A stretch of 64,000 bases of DNA from Paenibacillus sp. FSL K6-0276 (GCF_037977235.1 NZ_CP150276.1:3348001-3412000); one strand, 5' to 3'. Shown: positions 45,540-54,785, numbered from the stretch's first letter. Notes: generated by a model not told the origin, from the letters alone. A program made the numbers and translations.

Positions 45540-45752
45540 ATGCCTGAAAGTCCAAAATGCCCGGATCAAACCGTTACTGACCCACCAAGAGTGGTTTATC
45601 AAGATTACTTCCACCCTCAAGTAGTGAATGTTATTCACCCTGTGGAAATCGTGAGACGCCATCACTGTGTACCTGTACCTCGTCACTGCTACACTTATTC
45701 TGTTAAAGATGTGATGTGCGATAACTCCATGATGCCTAGAGGCAGAAGATAA
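45540..45752 (+). CDS. CotD-like spore coat protein
   Basis: A 70-residue protein rich in His, Tyr, Pro, Val and Cys. VVYQDYFHPQVVNVIHPVEIVRRHHC is similar to CotD-type inner coat proteins. AAAGGAG is nine bases before the ATG. A terminator follows. The size, composition and lack of enzyme motifs fit a small coat protein, but CotD identity is by resemblance only. Confidence 0.65.
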   Translation: MPESPKCPDQTVTDPPRVVYQDYFHPQVVNVIHPVEIVRRHHCVPVPRHCYTYSVKDVMCDNSMMPRGRR

Positions 45753-45787
45753 CTCTACTTCACGTCGCTATTAAAAGTATCTTATAA

Positions 45788-45838
45788 GTGAGCGAAAGAT
45801 CAGTGCTAAATGCACTGGGACTTCTCTCGCTTTTTTTC
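45788..45838 (+). terminator. Terminator of the coat gene
   Basis: A long imperfect stem: GAGCGAAAGATCAGTGC opposite GCACTGGGACTTCTCTCGC, followed by TTTTTTT. Confidence 0.8.
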
Positions 45839-45941
45839 TGCATAAAACAATTGACAACATGGTCCATTCACCCTATAATTCTGAACACTTTACGCGAAAG
45901 TGGTTTTTGATTAACCAAACATTTAATCGGAAAGGAATGAG

Positions 45942-46408
45942 ATGAGCTCACTCCCCACATTAAATCGAAAAATCAAAACAATTGTCAGCCCTTTTCACGA
46001 TCTTCCGGATCGAATAGGTGCTCCTATTTCATGCCACCAAGGGATCTCCATGCTGAGTAACCTTCCTGATGCAGAGCTTGTGTACCTAATGATGAACCAA
46101 AAAGTCACATTAAGTGCAGTTGTAGCGTGGATGAGTGGATCGGAGAGAAGTTTTTCCCTAGGTGAAACCAGTGGACCTGTAAAGGATTTGATTGAGGAAC
46201 TAAGTAAAAGGCGCTCACGCATCACTTTCCTTATGAAACTCTGCAGCAAGTATATGCGTTTCCTTCTTCCTTCATTTTTCCACACCTGCTTATTGGCTGG
46301 GACGAGGATACTTTATTCTTGCCTCTAGTGGTAGATATTCCAGGTCAAGCTTACAGTGATGGGCCTCCAAGTAATAGCACGTTCCAATACATAAGGGATC
46401 CTCTATAA
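45942..46408 (+). pseudogene. Frameshifted hypothetical gene
   Basis: The first frame (MSSLPTLNRKIKTIVSPFHD) reads well to about 46200 (LIEELSKR). A second frame then gives ALTHHFPYETLQQVYAFPS and ends at 46408 with QYIRDPL. Both parts look coding, and together they would make about 155 residues. The shift near 46205-46225 indicates decay or a sequencing error. No family is recognised. The ribosome site GGAATGAG before the ATG is weak. Confidence 0.5.
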
Positions 46409-46660
46409 AACTTTTCTCGGAAATTATCTACGCCAGCCTGCAAAAATTTACCATATCCGCGCCGAGTCCCATTTCCGCCATCGCCTGCAGCAATTAGGCA
46501 AAAAATACGCAACAAGGCAAATCTCAGGAAACTTTTCATCCTCATTTTTAAGAAGACGCCAAATTGTCTAATAGAGTGTAAATGATCTTTTACTAGCCTT
46601 CTTCTTATATAAGGATCAACTGTTTGAAAGGAATCAACATTTTGTTTAAAAAGCTTTTTG
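46409..46660. other. Degenerate sequence downstream of the ligase fragment
   Basis: A minus-strand frame with FYSLSNLSKKLF and DPYIRRRLVKDHLHSIRQFG is present but has no ribosome site, and it merges into the ligase fragment through a frame change. I cannot assign it. Confidence 0.3.
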
Positions 46661-47023
46661 CTAAGATTGGATAAAGAGTAAAAATCGTCTATCGTATCTC
46701 CCCTCATGCAAACTTTCTTTCTTTGATAGCCATTGTAATGTAGCTGATTTAGGGTCCAGCAGCACGCAAACGCATCCCGCGTAGATGGCGCCGAGAACAC
46801 ACTCGGCGAATTCCATGCGGTTTCCGGACAGGATAGAGATGTTGCGTTTCGCATGTCTGCCATGCCGCAATCCATTTGAAACCTGTTGAACCGGCCTCAT
46901 GAACTGAGAATATGTACGTTCTTCCCGGCCGTCTAAGATCGCAATACTGTGATTCTCAATGCACGTTTTATTATGTGCTGTATCAGGTGCATAGATTTCA
47001 TCACGCCTGCGCTTTTTCTTCAA
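46661..47023 (-). pseudogene. Truncated AMP-dependent acyl-CoA ligase (YhfT-like)
   Basis: About 95 residues of an AMP-binding enzyme N-terminus are readable: IAILDGREERTYSQFMRPVQQVSNGL, then ISILSGNRMEFAECVLGAIYAGCVCVLLDP. The similarity stops there and unrelated sequence follows, so the catalytic domains are missing. In B. subtilis bioY2 (yhfU) is followed by the ligase yhfT and thiolase yhfS; this is likely the remains of that arrangement. Its start overlaps the end of bioY. Confidence 0.7.
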
Positions 47024-47552
47024 TAGGGCTGATTGCTTTAAGCTGCATTGTTAAGACGGCTGCAATAACGGCTTTTATGATGTCTCCCGGAAGAAAGACC
47101 AACGCACCGACAAGTCCGGTCCAGATCGACGTATTTGTTATTAATGCCATGATGGGTGCGCCAATCAGATTCACCAGCATTACGCCAAAGATCAGATTGA
47201 CGGCTAACAGCTTCCAAGTTTGGAGCTTCGGCCAGATTTTTTCGGAATACCAGCCGATGAGGCCGGCCGCGATCGGCCAGCTGAATATGTACCCTGCAGA
47301 AGGTCCAACGAGAACCGCGATTCCGCCGCGACCGCCGGTCAGTACAGGCAAGCCAATGGCTACGAGAATGATGAAAATGACTAGACTGAGGGTGCCCATC
47401 CGTTTCCCTAGAAAACATCCAGCCAACATGACGCCAAGCGTCTGGGCAGTAATCGGAACGGGGAGGAAGCCGAGGGGTAAGGGCGGAATCATGCCCAACA
47501 CCGCGATGAGAGCTGCGAATAATGCAGCATAAATAAGTTCTTTTGTCTTCAA
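47001..47552 (-). CDS. bioY: Biotin transporter BioY
   Basis: A 183-residue S-component with six membrane segments. PITAQTLGVMLAGCFLGKRMGTLSLVIFIILVAIGLPVLTGGRGG and GPSAGYIFSWPIAAGLIGW are BioY signatures. It takes up biotin, alone or with an ECF module. TTG 47552 is eight bases after GGAGG; ATG 47567 overlaps that site. It is controlled by a BirA operator upstream and is divergent from birA. Confidence 0.93.
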   Translation of the reverse strand: MKTKELIYAALFAALIAVLGMIPPLPLGFLPVPITAQTLGVMLAGCFLGKRMGTLSLVIFIILVAIGLPVLTGGRGGIAVLVGPSAGYIFSWPIAAGLIGWYSEKIWPKLQTWKLLAVNLIFGVMLVNLIGAPIMALITNTSIWTGLVGALVFLPGDIIKAVIAAVLTMQLKAISPIEEKAQA

Positions 47553-47616
47553 GAAAATGACCTCCATTGGGCAAGAATAATTGTATTCTGGTTAGAAAAT
47601 ACGTCCAGTAAGCTGA

Positions 47617-47645
47617 ATTATAGTGGAGGCACATTCAATTGTAAA
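47617..47645 (-). promoter_or_regulatory. bioY promoter
   Basis: On the minus strand TTTACA (47645-47640), a 17-base spacer and TATAAT (47622-47617). The -35 box is inside the near arm of the BirA operator, so repressor binding would block RNA polymerase. Confidence 0.8.
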
Positions 47646-47673
47646 CCTTAATATATTTTCAGGTTTACAATTG
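47636..47673. promoter_or_regulatory. BirA operator
   Basis: CAATTGTAAACC (47636-47647), a 14-base spacer and GGTTTACAATTG (47662-47673): a perfect 12-bp inverted repeat. It matches the Gram-positive BirA site form TGTAAAC-N14/16-GTTTACA. Biotinyl-AMP-bound BirA should repress bioY. Confidence 0.88.
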
Positions 47674-47799
47674 AGTGGAATACCACGCTTGAGTTTTTCC
47701 TATTGTTATATAGAATTAGAGTATTCAGTCGCAATCGTTGAATGTTAATCTATTCGATGGGTTTTGGTCGGAGAGTTATACTTCTGGAGGTTTAAGTCC

Positions 47800-48777
47800 A
47801 TGACAGTTAAAGAACATATTCTAGCCTTGCTCGACAGTAACAAAGGTGAATATTTTTCCGGCGAGGAAATAGCAGTACAGTTATCCGTGACGCGCAGCGC
47901 TGTCTGGAAAGCCATAAAATCGCTACAGACAGACGGTTATTCCATACAAGCTGTAACCAATAAAGGATATTCCTTGTCACCTCAAACGGATATCTTATCT
48001 GCCAGTGCCATTTCAAAGTTCCTGGATACACAGGGGCAAAAGTTACGTGTTGAAGTCTTTAAAACAATATCTTCAACGAACGAAGCCGTAAAAATTCTTG
48101 CCTCAAATGGAGAAGCTGAAGGTAAGGTGATCCTTTCGGAAGAACAGACAGCTGGCCGTGGGAGAAAGGGCCGAAAATTCTTTTCTCCACCAGGATCGGG
48201 TATCTATATGAGTATCCTGCTGCGTCCCAAGCTGTCAGCAACAGACTCCGCTCTGCTGACCACTTGCACCGCAGTTGCTGTTGCCCTTTCCATCGAGAGC
48301 GTATCTGGTAAAGACACGCAGATTAAATGGGTTAATGACGTTTTCATGGAAGGCAAAAAGGTATGCGGGATCCTTACCGAAGCTTCCGTGTCACTGGAAA
48401 ACGGCTGGCTTGATTATGCCGTTCTCGGCATTGGTATTAATGTAGCGCTACCGTCCGACGGCTTTCCAAACGACCTTACCGAGATTGCAACATCTGTAAT
48501 TTCCGAAAGCAATCATTATGGTGCTCTTCGCAATCGACTCGTGGCAGAAATACTAAATAATTTCATGGGATTTTATGAGCATTTAACGGACAGATTGTTT
48601 CTTTCCGAATATAGAAAACGAATAATTTCACTGGGAAAACCCGTAACGGTGATGAAGGATAATAAACAACGTAGAGCAACAGCCATTGATATCAATAACG
48701 ATTGTCTTCTGAAAGTCAGATACGAGAATGGTGACGAGGAATATCTTTCAAGTGGAGAAGTCAGCATAAAAATTTAG
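47800..48777 (+). CDS. birA: Biotin-protein ligase and repressor BirA
   Basis: A 325-residue bifunctional protein. Residues 1-60 form a winged helix (EEIAVQLSVTRSAVWKAIKSLQTDGY). The ligase core has GRGRKGRKF, KWVNDVF and GIGINV, and a C-terminal SH3-like domain follows. It joins biotin to carboxylases and represses bioY. GGAGG is nine bases before ATG 47800. Its operator lies 127 bases upstream. Confidence 0.93.
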   Translation: MTVKEHILALLDSNKGEYFSGEEIAVQLSVTRSAVWKAIKSLQTDGYSIQAVTNKGYSLSPQTDILSASAISKFLDTQGQKLRVEVFKTISSTNEAVKILASNGEAEGKVILSEEQTAGRGRKGRKFFSPPGSGIYMSILLRPKLSATDSALLTTCTAVAVALSIESVSGKDTQIKWVNDVFMEGKKVCGILTEASVSLENGWLDYAVLGIGINVALPSDGFPNDLTEIATSVISESNHYGALRNRLVAEILNNFMGFYEHLTDRLFLSEYRKRIISLGKPVTVMKDNKQRRATAIDINNDCLLKVRYENGDEEYLSSGEVSIKI

Positions 48778-49116
48778 CTGGGCTCTTTTTAAGTATGGAT
48801 TGACATTGGAGGATGTATTTGGGCTTTTTATAAAATATTAATGAATATCATGTTAGCGAAAAATTTCATATCTACACTGTTAAGTGATAATCTATGATAA
48901 AGTCGTTCTTTGCATATTTTTTTGAAATCTCTTTAGCTTCTCTAGCGATTTCTAAGACGAAATGCTCCCTTTTCCTAGAATACCGCCTAGTAATCTTCTC
49001 TTTTATTAGAGTACAAGTTTATGCTTTGGTCTAATATTTTTATTTGGCAATTAACCCGATTATTGGATATTAACCATATCGGGAACGAGACTATGTTCTT
49101 GTCCATTATCGGCAAT

Positions 49117-49160
49117 GGTACCAAGTTCTTGTCCCGAGCAAAGGACAAGTACTTGGTACC
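49117..49160. repeat. 18-bp inverted repeat
   Basis: GGTACCAAGTTCTTGTCC (49117-49134) and GGACAAGTACTTGGTACC (49143-49160) are complementary at 17 of 18 positions with an eight-base loop. No T-run follows. A third related piece, GTTCTTGTCC, lies at 49095-49104. Confidence 0.7.
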
Positions 49161-49323
49161 TCAAAATACAAAAAAACACGCTGAGCGCGGGTTCTTAAAG
49201 AACTATATTCTTGTCTTCTGACATCTCTACTCCAGCGAAAGGTATAGATTAATAAGAGGAAATAACATTTTTATTCTTAGGTGTGAGCTGGAGCTCATGA
49301 AAGTTTTTTGTTCAAAGTCATAA

Positions 49324-49540
49324 TTAGGGTATCATCTGAGTCCATTCTTTAAGGCGGTCAAACTCATAGATCGTTCGAAGATAATAGGGTTCTTTCTCAT
49401 TCTCTTTTTCAAAAACACCCATGTACCCAACTTCATTAAAAACAACATAAAATCTAATTCTCTAATAGCTTCATTTCTATGCTGGAGAACCCATATATTG
49501 AACGCTACATGAGGATCGTCTACAGCTTTGGATTTTTATC
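49324..49540 (-). pseudogene. Frame-disrupted hypothetical fragment
   Basis: One frame reads KAVDDPHVAFNIWVLQHRN and continues to RELDF; after a one-base shift near 49445 another frame gives YVVFNEVGYMGVFEKENE and ends EWTQMIP at 49324. Together they resemble a single short coding segment that has decayed. No start is visible and no family recognised. Confidence 0.4.
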
Positions 49541-49677
49541 TTTTTGACATAGAACTCACAAAGTAAAAAAGCCCCAATGATTATCATCCAGTCATTTAAC
49601 TTCAATGTACAAAGAAGCATATCCAAAGAATCCAGCTCAATAGAATCATTCCTCCCCTATTCCAATATATACAACAA

Positions 49678-49705
49678 ACCCGGCAGACCAATCTGCCGGG
49701 TTTAT
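49678..49705 (-). terminator. Terminator after the oxidoreductase operon
   Basis: AAACCCGGCAGA (49678-49689), loop CCAA, then TCTGCCGGGTTT: a 12-bp perfect stem, T-rich after it on both strands. It lies 46 bases downstream of the oxidoreductase stop. Confidence 0.8.
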
Positions 49706-49750
49706 TTCTTACTATCTATATCCAATTTGCGGATGAATGATGATTACATC

Positions 49751-52057
49751 TTACAAATCAGGATGCTCATGTTTCGCTTTTAGACGATTCCAGCGGCGCT
49801 GCACTTCTTCCTCGAAGCTGCGTAAAGCTGGCTCATTCTCAGGCTTCAGCAAATGACGAGTTTTACCCATCGTCTTCAGCCAAGCTGAAAGCTCAACACG
49901 TTTGCCTTTGTCCTCTGGATTGTACGTAATATTCGTAGAACCATGCTCCACTTCATATAAAGGGAAGAAGCAAGATTCAACGGCAAGCGATACGATGTTG
50001 GTGCCTTCTTTATCTTCAGACATCCAGTTCAATGGACATGCGATCAGGATTTTTCCGTACACTAGTCCTTCGTTCTGTGCGTACCACTGAGCTTTTGCCG
50101 CTTTCTTCACAAGATCCTGTGGGTAAGCTTCGGATCCAGTGAAGACGTAAGGAATGTTAGTAGCTGCCATGATTTGCGCAGTATCCTTATGCTGTGTTAC
50201 TTTACCTTGCTGATTCTTACCAATGCTGGATGTAGAAGTACGGTGACCCAGTGGTGTGGAATAGGACTGCTGAGCACCAGTATTCATGTATCCTTCGTTA
50301 TCGTACTCTACGATAATCATTTTGTGACCGCGTAGTGCAGCCCCAATCGCAGGCCCCATTCCGATGTCCATACCGCCATCACCGGTTACCATTACAAATG
50401 TAAAGTCGTCTTTAAGCCCTAAACCATCAAGCTCACCACGGCGTTTGCGTTCCCAGAACATTTCTACGACACCGGATAAGGTAGCTGCACCATTTTGAAA
50501 CAGGTTATGAATAAACGTAGATTTATGAGATGAATATGGATATCCCGTAGTTGTTACCATAGCACAACCTGTGTGATAAAGCGCTACGATATCCCCTTCG
50601 ATGCCTTTGAAGAAAGTCTCCAGTCCTGAGAATATCCCACAGCCCGGACATGCGCCATGACCTGGTGCAAGCCGTTTAGGTTTCTTCGTCAAGCTCCGCA
50701 GAGGTGGTATCCGCACACTTAATTTGCCTGTTGCTTCGTCTTGTTTCACAGTAATTAACCCAGTCTTAAGCGAATCAAAGTCCATCGGCTTCAAAAGACG
50801 CTGTGGAGCTTTGTCAGGTGTACCTGGATTGTGGCCATAGTAGTCAAATGGAACTTCAACACGGTCTGCAGCAACGGCATCCAATGCCAATTGGAAGAAC
50901 GCATGACCATCTTCTGCGTAGAAGTCCTTACCACCTAACCCGTAAATACGGCTAATTACCTTTGTAGTAGTGTTACCATAGGTGAACAAGGCTGCCTTGA
51001 TTTCATTTACCATATTACCGCCGTGACCACCAACCGAATCCGCGCGGTCGCCTACGGTGATTGCCTTAACATTCTTCAGTGCTTCAGCTATTTGCTTTTG
51101 CGGGAAAGGACGAATCATATTTGGCGAAATTGAACCTGCTTTGATACCTTGCTTACGAAGCTGATCCACTACATCTTTAATGATCTCTGACGCAGAGTTC
51201 ATCAAGAATACAGCTACTTCCGCATCTTCCATCCGATACTCTTCGATCATTGGATAGTGGCGTCCGGTCAATTCAGCGAATTCCTTAGCGATTTCTTCGA
51301 AAACTTCACCCGCATTATACATCGCTACAGACTGCTGATAGCGGTTATTGATATAGTCAGGTTCGTTCATGTAAGGACCTACGGTAACTGGATTATTGCG
51401 GTCCAGTGTATCTGTAAAGCCTACCGGAGGTTGTGGCCCAACGAATTTATGAACATCCTCACGGTGAGTAAATGCCTGTACTCGACGTTTCTGGTGAGAT
51501 GTAAAATACCCATCTGATGCTACCATTACTGGAAGACGCACTTTGGCGTGCTCAGCAAGCTTTAATGCCATCAGGTTCATATCATAAACAGATTGTGGAT
51601 CACGGCACATCAGAATCGGCCAGCCCGTATTTAGCGCAAAATACAAATCAGAATGATCACCATGGATATTAAGCGGACCGGAAATCGAGCGGCAGATCAG
51701 ATTCATAACCATAGGCATCCGTGTACCAGCTTGTACTGGCAATTGCTCAAGCATGAACATATAACCTTGCGCACTTGTAGCATTAAATACACGTCCACCA
51801 GCTGTCGAAGCTCCATAACAGATTCCAGCAGAACTATGTTCACCATCTGATGGAATGAGCATAATATCATGCTGTCCATTGGCTTTCATTGTATCAAGAA
51901 ATTGTGCTACTTCTGTCGATGGGGAGATTGGAAAATAACCCATGACATGATAATTAATCTGATGAGCAGCATAAGCTGCCATTTCATTGCCGGATTCATA
52001 TAGGAATTTCTGCTCAACCTTCGTAGAGCTTACTTCTTTTTCAAAATCTATAGCCAC
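49751..52057 (-). CDS. 2-oxoacid:ferredoxin oxidoreductase, alpha-beta fusion
   Basis: A 768-residue fusion. Residues 1-410 form the alpha part (GNEMAAYAAHQINYHVMGYFPISPSTEVA). Residues about 470-768 form the thiamin diphosphate-binding beta part: GHGACPGCGIFSGLETF, then GDGGMDIGMGPAIGAALRGHKMIIVEYDNEGYMNTG. It should oxidatively decarboxylate a 2-oxoacid such as pyruvate with ferredoxin or flavodoxin. GTG start after AGGTGG. The gamma-delta partner is just upstream. Substrate is not fixed by sequence. Confidence 0.88.
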   Translation of the reverse strand: MAIDFEKEVSSTKVEQKFLYESGNEMAAYAAHQINYHVMGYFPISPSTEVAQFLDTMKANGQHDIMLIPSDGEHSSAGICYGASTAGGRVFNATSAQGYMFMLEQLPVQAGTRMPMVMNLICRSISGPLNIHGDHSDLYFALNTGWPILMCRDPQSVYDMNLMALKLAEHAKVRLPVMVASDGYFTSHQKRRVQAFTHREDVHKFVGPQPPVGFTDTLDRNNPVTVGPYMNEPDYINNRYQQSVAMYNAGEVFEEIAKEFAELTGRHYPMIEEYRMEDAEVAVFLMNSASEIIKDVVDQLRKQGIKAGSISPNMIRPFPQKQIAEALKNVKAITVGDRADSVGGHGGNMVNEIKAALFTYGNTTTKVISRIYGLGGKDFYAEDGHAFFQLALDAVAADRVEVPFDYYGHNPGTPDKAPQRLLKPMDFDSLKTGLITVKQDEATGKLSVRIPPLRSLTKKPKRLAPGHGACPGCGIFSGLETFFKGIEGDIVALYHTGCAMVTTTGYPYSSHKSTFIHNLFQNGAATLSGVVEMFWERKRRGELDGLGLKDDFTFVMVTGDGGMDIGMGPAIGAALRGHKMIIVEYDNEGYMNTGAQQSYSTPLGHRTSTSSIGKNQQGKVTQHKDTAQIMAATNIPYVFTGSEAYPQDLVKKAAKAQWYAQNEGLVYGKILIACPLNWMSEDKEGTNIVSLAVESCFFPLYEVEHGSTNITYNPEDKGKRVELSAWLKTMGKTRHLLKPENEPALRSFEEEVQRRWNRLKAKHEHPDL

Positions 52058-52082
52058 GTGTGTTCCACCTTTCCTCTGTTAA

Positions 52083-53099
52083 TTAGGCCTCAGTAACGAG
52101 ATCAAAAATATGACGTACCGTATGGCTCTCTGCGTATCCATCTTCCTCACGTTCGCCAGACAAGGCAGTTGTCGGACAGGCTTCTACGCATTTCAAACAG
52201 CCTTTGCAGTATTGATAATCGATCCCTTGCAGGAACATTTGCGGGCGCCCTTTCTTATCAGGCTGTTCCTCCCAAACAAAACATAGATCAGGACATACCG
52301 TATCGCACTGCGCACAATGAATACAATCATCTAATTTAAAATGAGGCAATAAACCGGAACGTGAAATACTGAGATTTTTTAAAAAGCTGCTGCCAGGATT
52401 CGTAATGGTTCCACCGATAGGCTGTGTTTCATAACCTAAGGTCGAAATATCGGACCGAACGTACTCAGGCATAATCGCACCTTCTGGCAATGGAAAATGC
52501 ATGAAAGTAACTTCATTAAATCCACGTTCGAAAGTAGTTAGTGCTGACTGGACAGCCTGCGGATATTTTTTACCAAGCGATTTCTCAATAACACCCTTCA
52601 TTATTTCAGGATCCAAGAAATCACACATCCGGAACAATGCACCTAACATCGCCATGTTTACGCGGTTCTTCTCATCTAATGCGATCGTTGTGGCATCAAC
52701 AACTGCTATGGTTCCTGCCATCATATTCAGGGAAGACTTCAATTCCTCCGGCGACTTGGCCGAGTTCACTAACACCGTGCTATGATCATAAATTCCGCTA
52801 GTCACGTTGACGGTCTTTGCCAACGCTTCATGGAATATTCCTACGACATGTGGACGTTCAACAGGTGAAGTGTCACGAATATGCGTGTTCAAATCACAAA
52901 AACGGATATGCGCTTTTACCGCTGATCCCTTCTTCTCAGAACCATAGGATGAAAAGCTCACTCCATTCATTCCAGCACCGACAACGCCTGCTTCTGCAAG
53001 CATTTTACCAGCTAAGTTCGCGCCTAGCCCTCCAATTGATTCCAGACGAATCTCAAAAAATCCGAGTTCGTTCACTTTTGGTAACTGTACCACCGACAT
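52083..53099 (-). CDS. 2-oxoacid:ferredoxin oxidoreductase, gamma-delta fusion
   Basis: A roughly 338-residue fusion of the gamma part (IGGLGANLAGKMLAEAGVVGAGMNGVSFSSYGSEKKGSAVKA) and a two-cluster ferredoxin part (DDCIHCAQCDTVCPD and QYCKGCLKCVEACP, two 4Fe-4S sites). It carries electrons from the alpha-beta subunit. The start is uncertain: ATG 53099 has AAAGGGG very close, GTG 53093 is better spaced, and TTG 53147 has no ribosome site. It is 25 bases upstream of the alpha-beta gene. Confidence 0.88.
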   Translation of the reverse strand: MSVVQLPKVNELGFFEIRLESIGGLGANLAGKMLAEAGVVGAGMNGVSFSSYGSEKKGSAVKAHIRFCDLNTHIRDTSPVERPHVVGIFHEALAKTVNVTSGIYDHSTVLVNSAKSPEELKSSLNMMAGTIAVVDATTIALDEKNRVNMAMLGALFRMCDFLDPEIMKGVIEKSLGKKYPQAVQSALTTFERGFNEVTFMHFPLPEGAIMPEYVRSDISTLGYETQPIGGTITNPGSSFLKNLSISRSGLLPHFKLDDCIHCAQCDTVCPDLCFVWEEQPDKKGRPQMFLQGIDYQYCKGCLKCVEACPTTALSGEREEDGYAESHTVRHIFDLVTEA

Positions 53100-53262
53100 A
53101 GCCCCTTTCAGAATGTCATCAGTATAATATCCTTTTGACTTTTTCAACGATTGTAACTTGATTTTGCAAGTCGCGAAGTGACAAATCTTGCATTTTCCAT
53201 GTGTTACCTAAGCTTATTTATCTACTTTTATTTAGCAATAAAATTAAAAATTAAGATGTTAA

Positions 53263-53290
53263 ATTTATCACATTCCACATGATAAATATC
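53263..53290. promoter_or_regulatory. Possible operator between the oxidoreductase and permease genes
   Basis: ATTTATCA (53263-53270) and TGATAAAT (53280-53287) form a perfect 8-bp inverted repeat with a nine-base spacer, overlapping a second palindrome TGATA-AA-TATCA. The 316-base divergent gap 53100-53415 is otherwise A+T rich with no gene. Confidence 0.4.
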
Positions 53291-53415
53291 ACACTCCAGT
53301 GAAAAGTCACCCGTTTTCAAAAAAATGTGTGTTATTTTTACTTTTCAACTAGTCCATTTCAGGATAAACTGATGCTTGGTGTAATTTTTCGAACACAGCT
53401 TAGGAGGCATTAAAT

Positions 53416-54759
53416 GTGAAGTCAAACGAAGCATCATTACAGAAGAAATTGCTTCCTCGGCATATCAGCTTTATGGCGATGGGCGGAGTAATCGGTACAG
53501 GGATTTTTAAAGGAAGTTCTGAGACCATAAGCATTGCTGGACCTGCGGTTATTCTTACCTATGTATTAGCGGGCTTGCTACTCTTAGTGGTAATGGGGGC
53601 AATAGCCGAAATGGCTACGGTATACCCGAATAGGAACATGAAGGACTTCATCCGTGAGGCTTTTGGAGAACGACTCTCCTTTATCGTGGGTTGGTTATAT
53701 TGCTTCATGTGGTTGACCGTCTGTGTAATTGAAGTGCTGGCGGCAGGAAGCTTCTTGCAATACTGGTTACCGGATGCTCCATTATGGCTGCTTAGTCTAG
53801 CATGTGGTGCTTTAATTATTGGCATCAATATGATGAGTGTAGCCGGTTACGGGGAAACTGAATTTTGGTTAGCCGGAATCAAGATTGCAATGATCATCAT
53901 CTTTATTGTTTTGGGAACCTCATTAATATTTGGACTGTTACCCATGACTGAGGCTACTCCTTACTTACACAACTTTACGGATCATGGCGGATTTCTCCCA
54001 CGTGGATGGGCCCCGATTTTCTCTGCCCTTCTCGTCGTAATGTTCTCATACGGTGGATCGGAGTTAATTGGACTAACTTTGACGGAGACAAAGGATGCAG
54101 AGAAGGTCTTACCTAAGGTTGTCAAAAGCTTCATTCTGCGCGTTATTCTGTTCTATTCCTTGCCAATCTTAGTCATCTGTGGCTTAATTCCATGGAATCA
54201 GTTGAATGATCATACCAGCCCGTTTGTTCAGGTGTTAGCTGCAACAGGACTCAAGGGTGCCGATCACATTATGAACTTCATTCTGATTACAGCGGTACTC
54301 TCTGCTGCCAATTCTGGTATTTATGGTGCCACTCGGATGCTGCACTCTATGGCCTCGCAGGGCGAAGCTCCCCGTGGCTTGGCAAAAACTTCTACAAAAG
54401 GCGTACCGATCAACAGTCTGAAGCTTTGCGCCGTTGTTCTTGTTATTGGTTCCCTGTTAGCGTACTTCGCGCAGGATGGACTGTTCCGTGTGCTGATGGC
54501 CGTTCCAGGCTTTGTAGTTTTACTGGTCTGGATCAGTATCTGTATGTCACAGCTAAAATTGAGAAAATCCTATCCGAAAGAAGCGACCTTTAAGGTATGG
54601 GGATTCCCTTATATAACCGTTCTGACACTTGTCTGCTTAGCGGTTATCGCGATTTCCTTCCTCTTCGATGCTCAAAACCGCATCAGTATAGGCTCGTGTC
54701 TGGCAGTAGTGGTGATGCTTACGATCTGGTCATTCGTGAAATTCAAAAAGAAGAACTGA
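53416..54759 (+). CDS. Amino acid permease (APC superfamily)
   Basis: A 447-residue permease with about 12 membrane segments. ISFMAMGGVIGTGIFKGSSETISIAGPAVILTYVLAG is the amino acid transporter signature, and FSYGGSELIGLTLTETKDAEKVLPKVV is the conserved loop. GTG start eight bases after AGGAGG. It resembles RocE/GabP/YvbW-like AAT-family permeases; the substrate is not evident. No T-box is seen upstream. Confidence 0.9.
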   Translation: MKSNEASLQKKLLPRHISFMAMGGVIGTGIFKGSSETISIAGPAVILTYVLAGLLLLVVMGAIAEMATVYPNRNMKDFIREAFGERLSFIVGWLYCFMWLTVCVIEVLAAGSFLQYWLPDAPLWLLSLACGALIIGINMMSVAGYGETEFWLAGIKIAMIIIFIVLGTSLIFGLLPMTEATPYLHNFTDHGGFLPRGWAPIFSALLVVMFSYGGSELIGLTLTETKDAEKVLPKVVKSFILRVILFYSLPILVICGLIPWNQLNDHTSPFVQVLAATGLKGADHIMNFILITAVLSAANSGIYGATRMLHSMASQGEAPRGLAKTSTKGVPINSLKLCAVVLVIGSLLAYFAQDGLFRVLMAVPGFVVLLVWISICMSQLKLRKSYPKEATFKVWGFPYITVLTLVCLAVIAISFLFDAQNRISIGSCLAVVVMLTIWSFVKFKKKN

Positions 54760-54785
54760 AGCATTTAGCTCAGACTGATTTATCA

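Larger units (their letters stand above)
48778..49750. other. 973-base gene-poor region
   Basis: No intact gene. It holds an 18-bp inverted repeat at 49117-49160, a frame-disrupted minus-strand fragment at 49324-49540 and a terminator at 49678. The rest is A+T rich without a recognisable feature. Confidence 0.6.

Noticed and set aside
46351..46875. 174-codon minus-strand frame
   Set aside because: It mixes an off-frame of the ligase fragment with unrelated sequence and lacks a start signal.
49021..49221. 66-codon frame in the gene-poor region
   Set aside because: It runs through the inverted repeat and has no ribosome site.
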